Shown in pieces: positions 1 to 6,517 of a stretch of DNA of 11,233 bases; position 1 is the stretch's first letter; each line of letters begins with the position of its first letter. Position numbers and translations under genes: made by a program. Under the pieces are notes generated by a model, which made no database searches, was not told the DNA's origin, and worked only from the letters and a program-made list of their open reading frames with translations. Location of the stretch: contig JAIYAG010000118.1 of NCBI GenBank assembly GCA_027489195.1, forward strand, positions 1 to 11,233. The letters run 5' to 3'. Origin of the DNA: Burkholderiales bacterium (GTDB lineage Bacteria > Pseudomonadota > Gammaproteobacteria > Burkholderiales > Burkholderiaceae_E).

Positions 1-1165
1 CCACCGCCCACAGACGGCGGCGAAAGGTGCCGGGCGGGAAGACGCGCTTGGCGATCCGCTCGGCGAACCGCGCGGCACGCACCGCCGGCGCGCCGTTCTG
101 GACGAGGAAGTCGGCGATCTGCTCGTCGCGGACGGACACCAGCTTGCCCAGGTCGGTCGCATGGGCGCGCAGCGTCGCCACTTCCTGCTCGACCTGGAAG
201 TTCTCGCGCAGCCTGAGTGCGGCGGCATCGCTCAACGCGCGCTCGCGGGCCGGCACGGCGCGCTCCAGCGTGTCGATGCGCGCCTGCACGGACGGCAGGG
301 CCAGCGGCAGTGCCGCCTGGAGCGTGCCGGGCAGGCAGGGCGCAGCGGGGTTCGGCGCGCTGCCGGCCAGCAGCCCGCCGGTCCACGGATTGTCCGTCTG
401 GTCGGGCGGCGCCGCGACCGAACCGGCGTACTCCAGGGCGCCGGGCCGCACCGACTCGTCCTCTCCGACGATCACCCGGGCGCCGAGCGCATTGGACTCG
501 GACGGCCGCTTGCGCACGATGCACATGGAGTTGACGAACTCCACCGAGTGCACGCAGGCGAGCACGTCCTCGGCGAAGCGCAAGCCGTAGCGGATCGCGA
601 ATGCCTCGAGGTAGCGCTGCCGCTCGAGCGGGACGCCCCAGTGCTCGTGGTTGGTGACGTCCGCGAGCGCCTTGAACAGGGAGATGGAGGAGACCGGATC
701 GGCCAGCCCGCCCTCGAACTCGGACCAGTAGCTGCAGTGCAGGTCCTCGGCCACGAAGAGGCCATCGGACGAGAGCATCGGGAAGTAGCGCGCGAAGGCA
801 TCGACGATGTGCCCGGAGCGGTGCGAACCGTCGTCGATGACGATGTCGAACTCGCTGGAGGCGTCCGCGATGCGCTGCTGGCCGGCGTCGGTGCAGGCGT
901 CGTCCACGACGACGCTGACCCGCGGATCGTCGTAGCGCAGCGCGACGCACTTCGGATCGATGTCGCAGCCCACCAGGGCCACCGCATTCGGGAAGTAGCG
1001 CCCCCAGATCTCGAGCGAGCCGCCGTTCTGGATGCCGATCTCGAGCAGTCGCACCGGCCGGTCGCGCCAGGGGGCGAGCAGCCGGTCGTACTCGGCGAGA
1101 TAGAGGGACCAGCGATCGGAGACCTTGCCGTGATGGGCCCGATAGAGACTGACGAGTTCGCTCAT
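1..1165 (-). CDS. Class I SAM-dependent methyltransferase with coiled-coil tail (partial, C-terminus beyond the left edge)
   Basis: The first 388 residues are visible and the frame stays open to the window edge. Residues about 38-71 form a Rossmann-type SAM-binding start (LLEIGIQNGGS, then an acidic GCDIDP after the second strand). An IDDGSH motif at 110-115 and VAED at 138-141 resemble TylF/Methyltransf_24-type O-methyltransferases and their cephalosporin-hydroxylase relatives. Residues 222-290 are low-complexity, about 291-356 are heptad-like (probable coiled coil), and 359-388 are basic and end in FPPGTFRRRL, a linker type I associate with multidomain glycan enzymes that continue into another domain. 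The ATG shares an ATGA overlap with the wzt stop, so it is probably translated with wzt as the third gene of the operon. Likely role: methylating a sugar of the exported glycan. The substrate cannot be read from sequence, and a further catalytic domain may lie outside the window. Confidence 0.85.
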   Translation of the reverse strand, partial: MSELVSLYRAHHGKVSDRWSLYLAEYDRLLAPWRDRPVRLLEIGIQNGGSLEIWGRYFPNAVALVGCDIDPKCVALRYDDPRVSVVVDDACTDAGQQRIADASSEFDIVIDDGSHRSGHIVDAFARYFPMLSSDGLFVAEDLHCSYWSEFEGGLADPVSSISLFKALADVTNHEHWGVPLERQRYLEAFAIRYGLRFAEDVLACVHSVEFVNSMCIVRKRPSESNALGARVIVGEDESVRPGALEYAGSVAAPPDQTDNPWTGGLLAGSAPNPAAPCLPGTLQAALPLALPSVQARIDTLERAVPARERALSDAAALRLRENFQVEQEVATLRAHATDLGKLVSVRDEQIADFLVQNGAPAVRAARFAERIAKRVFPPGTFRRRLWAV

Positions 1166-2508
1166 TCGCTGACGCTCAACGAGACATGTTCGAAAGGCAC
1201 CCCCACCAGCCCCCAGCGCACGGTGCTCGAGTAGACCTTGACGAGCATCGCATCGTGGAGGAGGTGGTGCTGGACGTTGTCGTGCAGCGTGCCGTCGGCG
1301 ACCGACGCGAAGACCGCGTAATCCCCGTTCGGCAGCATCGGCAGCCGGAAGACGAACTCGGCGCGCAGCGCACCGCCCTCGCCCACCGCCACGGGCGTGG
1401 CGTCGGTGAACGGCAGCGTGTTCTCGCCGAAGAGCGCCTGGCCGAGCCGGTCGTTGAAGACGAACCCGATGATCGGACGCTCGAACGCGCGGTTCGCACG
1501 CGCCACCACCTCGACCCGGACCCGCTCGCCGCCGGCGAACACCGGCTCGCCGGGCCGATCGAGGTTCTCGAGCGTGATCGACACCAGGTCGGCGCCGCCG
1601 CTGTGGAAGCCGCGGGCCTGCTCGAGATTGTCCGTGACGTCGTAGCGGGCCCCGTAGTCGAGCGCGGGTGCGACATGCATGTCGGGCTCGGCGGGCGCGT
1701 CGACCGCGGCCGGCGCCGACGCATCGTGCGTCACGGCACCCACGGCCTGCAGGTCCGCCGACTCGCCGTAGACACTCTGCAGCGTGTGCCGCAGATACGC
1801 CTCGGACACCGCCTTGGAGGTGCCCTGCATCACGATCTTTCCGTGCTCCAGCCAGATCGCGCGCTGGCACAGGTTGACCACCGACGACATGTCGTGGCTC
1901 ACGAAGAGCAGCGTGCCGGTCTTCTGGAAGGTCCGGATGAAGCGCATGCACTTCTGCGTGAAGACCGCGTCGCCCACCGCGAGCGCCTCGTCGATCACCA
2001 GGATGTCGGCATCGACGTGGGCGATCACCGCGAACGCGAGCCGCACGTACATGCCGCTGGAGTAGGTCTTGACGGGCTGGTCGAGGTGCTCGCCGATGTC
2101 GGCGAACGCCGCGATCCGATCGAAGCGTGCCTCGATCTGGGCGGTGTCGAGACCGTAGAGCGCGGCCGCGAGGTGGACGTTCTCGCGCCCCGTGAACTCG
2201 GGATTGAAGCCGGCGCCGAGCTCGAGCAGCGCGGCGACCCGCCCCCGGGACCGGACCTCGCCGGTGGTGGGGTACAGCGTGCCGCAGATGAGCTGCAGCA
2301 GGGTCGACTTGCCCGAGCCGTTGCGCCCGACGATCGCGAAGGTCTCGCCGACGGACACCTCGAGCGAGACGTCGCTCAGCGCCCAGAACTCGCGGGAGTA
2401 GCGTCGGCGGCCGCGCGACAGCATCTGCAGCAGCCGGTCCTGCGGCCGGTCGTACAGCGTGTAGCACTTGCCGAGCCCCTCGGCGCGGATCGCCCATTCA
2501 GAGGACAT
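1162..2508 (-). CDS. wzt: ABC transporter ATPase Wzt with C-terminal polysaccharide-binding domain
   Basis: This 448-residue protein powers export of a lipid-linked polysaccharide across the inner membrane with Wzm. Its N-terminal nucleotide-binding domain shows Walker A GRNGSGKST (61-69), the ABC signature YSSGM (149-153), Walker B ILVIDE (169-174) and the switch histidine in SHD (204-206). The order and spacing match the O-antigen/teichoic-acid exporter family. After a linker of about 50 residues rich in Ala, Asp and Pro, residues about 285-448 look like a Wzt-C beta-sandwich: GGADLVSITLEN, a GE-V-V strand, PIIGFVFNDRLGQALFGENT, then a G-Y strand. In E. coli O8/O9a this domain recognises the modified end of the chain. 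The start at 2508 overlaps wzm by 11 nt and is preceded by GGAAGGGG at 7 nt spacing. The stop overlaps the methyltransferase start. Confidence 0.96.
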   Translation of the reverse strand: MSSEWAIRAEGLGKCYTLYDRPQDRLLQMLSRGRRRYSREFWALSDVSLEVSVGETFAIVGRNGSGKSTLLQLICGTLYPTTGEVRSRGRVAALLELGAGFNPEFTGRENVHLAAALYGLDTAQIEARFDRIAAFADIGEHLDQPVKTYSSGMYVRLAFAVIAHVDADILVIDEALAVGDAVFTQKCMRFIRTFQKTGTLLFVSHDMSSVVNLCQRAIWLEHGKIVMQGTSKAVSEAYLRHTLQSVYGESADLQAVGAVTHDASAPAAVDAPAEPDMHVAPALDYGARYDVTDNLEQARGFHSGGADLVSITLENLDRPGEPVFAGGERVRVEVVARANRAFERPIIGFVFNDRLGQALFGENTLPFTDATPVAVGEGGALRAEFVFRLPMLPNGDYAVFASVADGTLHDNVQHHLLHDAMLVKVYSSTVRWGLVGVPFEHVSLSVSE

Positions 2509-3316
2509 CGGCGAGCCCCTTCCGGGTCATCTGGAACCAGGCGAACCCGAGCCAGGCCACGACCAGCGACAGGCCGAGGTAGCTCGCGAACCCGATCCAG
2601 TCGGGCAGCACGCCCCAGACGAGCACGCCGCGCACGTGCTCGATCGCCGGGGACAGCGGATTGAGCGCGAGCAGCCGGCGCGCCGCATCGGGCAGCGCCG
2701 AGATGGGATAGAAGATGGGCGACAGGAACATCAGCACCGAGACGATGATGCCGACCGCCTGCCCGACGTCGCGCACGTAGGTGCCCAGCGACGCGAGGAA
2801 CCACGACAGCCCGAGCGTGATCAGCAGCAGCGGCAGGAACATCAGGGGCAGCAGCACGATGGTCCAGTGCGGCACCCCGAAGAACACGAGATAGAAGACC
2901 AGCCAGACCACGAGGCTCGCGCAGGTGTGGAAGAGCGCGGAGCCGAGTGCCACGAGCGGCAGGATCTCGAGCGGGAAGACCACCTTCTTGACGTAGGTCA
3001 CGTTCGCGAGGATCAGGCCCGGCGCCCGGTTGACGCACTCCGCGAAGACGTTGAAGACGATCAGTCCGGTGAACAGGACCATCGCGAACTCGGTCTTCGA
3101 CTCGCTGTCGGCGGTCCAGCGCGCCTTGAACACGACGCTGAACACGAAGGTGTACACGATCAGCATCAGCACCGGGTTCACGAAGGACCACAGCAGCCCG
3201 ATGACCGAGCCCTTGTAGCGCCCGACGACCTCGCGCCGGACCAGCGCGGCGATCAGCGCGCGGTGCCGCAGTGCGGCGCCGAGCATTTCCTTCGGGGAAA
3301 TCGAGAAGCGGTGCAT
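2498..3316 (-). CDS. wzm: ABC-2 type polysaccharide/O-antigen export permease Wzm
   Basis: This 272-residue integral membrane protein has the usual Wzm length and about six hydrophobic segments. The N-terminal amphipathic stretch LVRREVVGRYKGS (25-37) followed by IGLLWSFVNPVLMLIVY (39-55) is the family hallmark. NVTYVKKVVFPLEILP (105-120) is the conserved segment after the second membrane helix, and FLSPIFYP followed by NPLSPAIEHVR is the usual region before the last helix. It should form a dimer that makes the channel for an undecaprenyl-linked glycan, driven by the downstream ATPase. It is the first gene of the minus-strand operon wzm-wzt-methyltransferase, and its 3' end overlaps wzt. The first ATG at 3316 gives the expected N-terminus but has no clear ribosome-binding sequence. 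The leader is about 120 nt if the extended -10 at 3442-3450 is used. Confidence 0.96.
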   Translation of the reverse strand: MHRFSISPKEMLGAALRHRALIAALVRREVVGRYKGSVIGLLWSFVNPVLMLIVYTFVFSVVFKARWTADSESKTEFAMVLFTGLIVFNVFAECVNRAPGLILANVTYVKKVVFPLEILPLVALGSALFHTCASLVVWLVFYLVFFGVPHWTIVLLPLMFLPLLLITLGLSWFLASLGTYVRDVGQAVGIIVSVLMFLSPIFYPISALPDAARRLLALNPLSPAIEHVRGVLVWGVLPDWIGFASYLGLSLVVAWLGFAWFQMTRKGLADVL

Positions 3317-3354
3317 TCGATCGGGGGACCCGGCGAAGCTGCGGGGACGGGTGG

Positions 3355-3372
3355 GGCGTCTGTCCTGACGCC
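3355..3372 (-). promoter_or_regulatory. Hairpin in the putative wzm leader
   Basis: GGCGTC and GACGCC form a perfect 6-bp stem around a 6-nt loop (TGTCCT on the plus strand). It lies 39-56 nt upstream of the wzm start, inside the leader predicted from the extended -10 at 3442-3450. It has no T-tract, so it does not look like an intrinsic terminator. It could stabilise the leader RNA or be a protein-binding site, but stems of this size also arise by chance at this GC content. Confidence 0.25.
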
Positions 3373-3441
3373 ATCCTGGAACCGGTCACGTGCCGGCGAA
3401 GACGGGCAGAGGTCGGTGGTCGATACGGCAGCCGAGTCGCA

Positions 3442-3450
3442 ATTATAACA
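3442..3450 (-). promoter_or_regulatory. Extended -10 promoter element for wzm-wzt-methyltransferase
   Basis: Read on the minus strand, the sequence is TGTTATAAT: a perfect TATAAT hexamer (3447-3442) with the TG dinucleotide one base upstream, the extended -10 arrangement of sigma-70 promoters. No good -35 hexamer is seen at 16-18 bp, which fits an extended -10 promoter. Transcription would start near 3435 and leave a leader of about 120 nt before wzm. The core TTATAA is a palindrome, so the plus strand also reads TATAAC (3444-3449) and weak divergent firing is possible. Confidence 0.5.
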
Positions 3451-3494
3451 ATGCCGACCGGGCGCTCGCCCTCGACCCGCGCGAGCCGACATGC

Positions 3495-3522
3495 CTGACC
3501 GGCCCGCACGACCGGCTACACT
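3495..3522 (+). promoter_or_regulatory. Possible sigma-70 promoter for the lone glycosyltransferase
   Basis: CTGACC (3495-3500, four of six matches to TTGACA) is followed after 16 bp by TACACT (3517-3522, four of six matches to TATAAT). Transcription would begin near 3529, about 140 nt before the ATG at 3670. The match is moderate and the call rests on position in the divergent region as well as sequence. Confidence 0.3.
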
Positions 3523-3669
3523 GCATGCCGTGGAACACGACATCGTGCGCGACCGGGCGGGTGCCGCCCCGCACCGAGGCGGCCCCTCCTCACTCCAGGC
3601 GGGACGTGCCGCGCGGACGGGGCGCCGAGGTGCCGGGCCGACCGCCGCGTCAGCGCCCGCCGGCCGGCG

Positions 3670-4599
3670 ATGACACGCGACATCGCGGCGGTCGTCGTCC
3701 TGTTCCATCCCGAGGTCGGGCCGCTGCTCGAAGCGCTGCGGGCGTGGCTGAGCGAAGCCGAGGCGGTGATCTGCATCGACAACGGCGGCTGCAGCGCGGA
3801 CGTGCGCGCGGCCGTCGCGAGGCTGGCGCCCGGCCGGCTGCACGTCATCGCGATGCATTGCAACGCCGGGGTCGGCGCGGCCCACAACCGCGGCATCGCC
3901 GAGGCGAGGCGGCTCGGCTGCTCCCACGTGGTCCTGGGCGACCAGGACAGCGTGCCCCGGCCGGGCATGGTTGCCGAGCTGCTCCGGACCGAGGCGCAGG
4001 CCGGCGCCGCCGGCCTTCGGGTGTCGGCCGTCGGGCCCCGCTACATCGACGCCGACAGCGGGCGCCAGTCGTGGTTCGTGCGCTGCGGCCTGGTCAGCTT
4101 CCGGAGGATCCATTGCGATGATCCGACCGGCTGGGTGACCTCGGACTTCCTCATCTCGTCGGGATCGCTGATCCGGCTGTCCACGCTCGACGCGGTCGGT
4201 CCGATGGACGAAGGCCTGTTCATCGACATGGTGGATACCGACTGGTTCCTGCGGGCCTCGCACGCGGGGTTCGTCGCGGTCGGCGCCTGCGGCGCGTGGA
4301 TGTCCCACCACCTGGGCGAGCACAAGGTCGTGATCCGGCTGCCGCGCCTGCGCACCCTGCCGGTCCACAAGCCCTTCCGGTACTACTTCATGTTCCGCAA
4401 CAGCCTCGTGCTCTATCGCAGGCCGTACGCGACGCTCGCCTGGATCGTGCCCGACGTCCTGCGCCTCGCGCAGATCGCGCTCTTCTTCGGCGTGCTGCAC
4501 GCGTCACGCCGGGACAACCTGCGCATGATGCTGCGCGGCATCTCCGACGGACTGCGCGGCACCTCCGGCCCCGGCCCCCTCACCGAGCGGACCGGCTAG
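3670..4599 (+). CDS. GT2 family glycosyltransferase, rhamnosyltransferase (RfbN/RfbF) type
   Basis: The 309-residue protein has the length and motif order of bacterial rhamnosyltransferases. It starts IAAVVVLFHP (5-14), the nucleotide-binding strand of a GT-A fold. ICIDNGG is at 34-40, NAGVGAAHNRGIAEA at 65-79, and the metal-binding motif GDQDSVP at 90-96, the form typical of rhamnosyltransferases. SSGS (163-166) and MVDTDWFLRA (187-196) carry the probable catalytic acid region. A hydrophobic stretch near 255-280 may associate with the membrane. It would add a sugar, plausibly L-rhamnose from dTDP-rhamnose, to the lipid-linked glycan. No dTDP-rhamnose genes are in the window, so the donor is inferred. 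It stands alone on the plus strand between two minus-strand operons, lacks a visible ribosome-binding sequence, and ends in a CTAG shared with the convergent SDR gene. Confidence 0.9.
   Translation: MTRDIAAVVVLFHPEVGPLLEALRAWLSEAEAVICIDNGGCSADVRAAVARLAPGRLHVIAMHCNAGVGAAHNRGIAEARRLGCSHVVLGDQDSVPRPGMVAELLRTEAQAGAAGLRVSAVGPRYIDADSGRQSWFVRCGLVSFRRIHCDDPTGWVTSDFLISSGSLIRLSTLDAVGPMDEGLFIDMVDTDWFLRASHAGFVAVGACGAWMSHHLGEHKVVIRLPRLRTLPVHKPFRYYFMFRNSLVLYRRPYATLAWIVPDVLRLAQIALFFGVLHASRRDNLRMMLRGISDGLRGTSGPGPLTERTG
4596..4599. other. Shared CTAG forming both convergent stop codons
   Basis: The palindrome CTAG supplies TAG to the plus-strand glycosyltransferase (4597-4599) and TAG to the minus-strand SDR (4598-4596). 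The two genes overlap tail to tail by 4 bp, with no room for an intergenic terminator between them. Confidence 0.9.
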
Positions 4600-5588
4600 G
4601 CGCGTCCCCGGCCCACCGAGGCCAGCCCCGCCAGCCCCTCGTCGACCGAGCGCGGCGGGCGCCAGCCGACGGCCTCGCGCAGCCCGCCCGAATCGACCTG
4701 CAGCGACTCCAGCAGCCGGCGCACCGACTCCGCGCCGCCGAACCGGCTCGCCGCCTCGAGCAGGCCGGGCGGCACGCGCAGCAGCCGCGCGGGTCGCCCG
4801 AGCGCACGGCCCATGCGGCGCACCAGCTCCGGGGTCGACAGGTCCTCGCCGTCCGACACGAGGAAGCGGCGGTTGCGCGCGCCGGGATGCGCGGTCACCG
4901 CGAGCAGGGCGTCGACGAGGTTGTCCAGGCCGACGAGGCTGCGGCGGTTGTCGACCGCGCCGAGCGGCAGCGGCACGCCGGCCTCGACCCAGCGCAGCAG
5001 CCGGCCGAGATTGCCCTTGACGCCTGGGCCGTAGACCAGGGGCGGACGCAGCACGGTCACCTCGAGGCGCCCCGCGGCGGCGAACCCGAGCAGCATCTCC
5101 TCGGCCTCGAGCTTGGAGCGGCCGTACGGATCGAGCGGATGGGGCGGGCTGCGGTCGTCGAAGGGCCGGCCGGGCGCGGTCGCCTCGCCGAGCACCTTGA
5201 CCGAGCTCGCGAACACCAGCCGCCGCACGCCGGCCCGTGCGGCGGCCTCGGCGAGGGCCGCCGTGGCATCGACGTTGACGCGGCGGAACTCGCCCAGCGG
5301 ATCGCCGTGGGACTCGTGCATCACGTGCACGCGGGCCGCGAGATGCACGACGGCCTCGACGCCGTCGAGCGCGGCGGGCCAGTCGACGGCCTCCTGCGGC
5401 GAGCCGGGCGCGAAGACGCGCACGGCCGCGGGCAGGCCGGGCTGCGGCTGGCGCACTGCGGCGCGCACGGTCCGTCCCCGCGCCAGCGCCTCGTCGACGA
5501 ACGCCCGCCCGACGAAGCCGGTGGCGCCGGTCACCAGCAGCACACCGCCCGCCGTGCTGCCCGCCGCTCTGCCCGCCGTACCGATCAC
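4596..5588 (-). CDS. NAD-dependent epimerase/dehydratase family SDR (WbpV/WbiG-like 4-keto-sugar reductase or epimerase)
   Basis: This extended SDR has 330 residues. The dinucleotide-binding GATGFVG is at 21-27, HLAARVHVMHE at 82-92, the active-site serine region SSVKVLGE at 128-135, and the catalytic pair YGRSK (Tyr155, Lys159). The HLAARVHVM and SSVKV wording is typical of the WbpV branch. Pseudomonas WbpV reduces the UDP-4-keto-6-deoxy-HexNAc made by WbpM, giving UDP-QuiNAc; close relatives are annotated as UDP-glucose 4-epimerases. WbpL- and WbpM-type genes in the window favour the QuiNAc/FucNAc role, but the product stereochemistry cannot be read here. I chose the GTG at 5588 because it makes a GTGA overlap with the upstream glycosyltransferase stop. 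A second GTG at 5543, just before LLVTGATG, would skip a repeat-encoded 15-residue extension. It is the last gene of block C. Confidence 0.88.
   Translation of the reverse strand: MIGTAGRAAGSTAGGVLLVTGATGFVGRAFVDEALARGRTVRAAVRQPQPGLPAAVRVFAPGSPQEAVDWPAALDGVEAVVHLAARVHVMHESHGDPLGEFRRVNVDATAALAEAAARAGVRRLVFASSVKVLGEATAPGRPFDDRSPPHPLDPYGRSKLEAEEMLLGFAAAGRLEVTVLRPPLVYGPGVKGNLGRLLRWVEAGVPLPLGAVDNRRSLVGLDNLVDALLAVTAHPGARNRRFLVSDGEDLSTPELVRRMGRALGRPARLLRVPPGLLEAASRFGGAESVRRLLESLQVDSGGLREAVGWRPPRSVDEGLAGLASVGRGRA
5547..5582 (-). repeat. Three imperfect 12-nt tandem repeats at the SDR 5' end
   Basis: Plus-strand units begin at 5547, 5559 and 5571, each starting GCCCGCCG and differing only in the last four bases. 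On the minus strand they encode GTAG, RAAG and STAG, residues 3-14 of the SDR if the 5588 start is used. The array separates the overlapping GTG start from a second GTG (5543) that would give a more usual SDR N-terminus. Unit length is a multiple of three, so gain or loss of units would keep the frame. Confidence 0.75.
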
Positions 5589-6517
5589 CACAGCCGCCAG
5601 CCGTGCCGCGAGAAGAACAGCGCCGCCGCGCGCACGAAGAGCCGCCGGTGCAGCCAGCCCTTGCGGGCGGCCGATCCGCCGTGATGGACGATCCGCACGT
5701 CGCGCGCCCACAGCAGGCGCGCGTCGCGTCCCATCCGCAGCGACAGGTCGAAGTCCTCGAAGTACAGGAAGTACGCCGGATCGAAGCCACCGATGGCCTC
5801 GAGCGCCGAGGCCCGGCACAGCATGAACGAGCCGCTGACGAGCCGGCCGGTGACGTCGGTGACCGGGCCGGGGTCGGGCTGCACGTCGTACGCCTCGCGC
5901 AGCCGCCGTCCGAACGGCAGCCCGAAGGCGCGCAGGGCCAGCACCGCGACGCTCGGATAGGTCTTGCACAGGTGCTGCGCCTGGCCGTCGGCGCCTTCCG
6001 TCCAGGCCGCGACCATGCCCACCGTGGGATCGTGGCGCAGCCATGCGACGCCGTTGCGCAGCGCATCGGGCTCGAGCTCGGCGTCCGGATTGAGGACCAG
6101 GTGCCACTGCGCGCCGGCGCGCCCGATCGCGAGGTTGTTGCCGCGCCCGTAGCCGACGTTGCCGTGCCCGCTCAGCACCTCGAGGCGGTACGGCAGGGCC
6201 TCGCGCGCGAGCGACGCGACGAACGACGAAAGAGAGGGCGACCAGTCCTCCGGCCCGTTGTCGACGAGGTAGACGGTCGCGGCCGAGGGCGCGAGCGCGC
6301 GGACCGCGACGGCGAGCGTGCGCAGGCACACGCCGAGCAGCGCGAGATCGGACCGGTAGACGACGATGCCCACGCTGAGCGCGTCGGCCTGCCGCGGCAC
6401 GCCGCTCAAGGCGAGCGCCTGCCGGGTACCGGACCGGCGCGACGCGGGCTGCGCGCGCGGGGACGGCGGGTCGGGAGAGCGGGCATCGGCCGAGTCTATC
6501 GCAGGGCCGCCGCTCAT
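5585..6517 (-). CDS. GT2 family glycosyltransferase (WbbL-like)
   Basis: The 310-residue product has a GT-A domain: LSVGIVVYRS (47-56), YLVDNG (83-88), GNVGYGRGNNLAI (119-131), the metal-binding LNPDAEL (142-148), SGSFMLCR (228-235), GGFDPAYFLYFEDFDL (243-258) with the probable catalytic acid in the FEDFD segment, and a basic tail with RIVHHGGSAARKGW. This order is that of WbbL-type glycosyltransferases, many of which transfer rhamnose to lipid-linked GlcNAc. Donor and acceptor are not determined here. About 45 residues rich in Ser, Pro, Arg and Ala precede the domain and are probably disordered. The ATG at 6517 makes an ATGA overlap with the upstream glycosyltransferase, which is why I prefer it. 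The stop makes a GTGA overlap with the SDR. Third gene of block C. Confidence 0.9.
   Translation of the reverse strand: MSGGPAIDSADARSPDPPSPRAQPASRRSGTRQALALSGVPRQADALSVGIVVYRSDLALLGVCLRTLAVAVRALAPSAATVYLVDNGPEDWSPSLSSFVASLAREALPYRLEVLSGHGNVGYGRGNNLAIGRAGAQWHLVLNPDAELEPDALRNGVAWLRHDPTVGMVAAWTEGADGQAQHLCKTYPSVAVLALRAFGLPFGRRLREAYDVQPDPGPVTDVTGRLVSGSFMLCRASALEAIGGFDPAYFLYFEDFDLSLRMGRDARLLWARDVRIVHHGGSAARKGWLHRRLFVRAAALFFSRHGWRLW

Larger units (their letters stand above)
3317..3669. other. Divergent intergenic/regulatory region between wzm and the plus-strand glycosyltransferase
   Basis: These 353 bases hold no convincing gene. They contain the only clear AT-rich patch of the left half (AATTATAACAAT, 3441-3452), a perfect 6-bp stem hairpin (3355-3372), a 9-nt direct repeat CCGGCGAAG at 3330-3338 and 3393-3401, and a perfect 12-nt palindrome CGCCGGCCGGCG (3658-3669) flush against the downstream ATG. 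A 60-codon open frame (3491-3673) ends in an ATGA overlap with the glycosyltransferase, but its Arg/Ala/Pro-rich product looks like untranslated high-GC sequence. I see no JUMPstart/ops element. The region most likely carries the promoters for both flanking transcripts. Confidence 0.75.

Noticed and set aside
161..1234. Long plus-strand open frame opposite the methyltransferase and the wzt end
   Set aside because: It is antisense to clearly conserved domains and its product has no recognisable fold. High GC makes stop codons rare in all frames, so such frames are expected.
3317..3669. JUMPstart/ops antitermination element
   Set aside because: I looked for GGCGGTAGCGTG-like sequence in the intergenic regions and found no match.
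3491..3673. 60-codon frame as a real small gene
   Set aside because: Arg/Ala/Pro-rich composition, no hydrophobic or structured segment, no ribosome-binding site, and the putative promoter -10 lies inside it. Kept only as a possible coupling leader.
5589..6329. Upstream extension of the SDR open frame toward 6329
   Set aside because: It overlaps the conserved GT2 gene in another frame and shows no domain. The GTG at 5588 gives a complete SDR with a 4-nt overlap.
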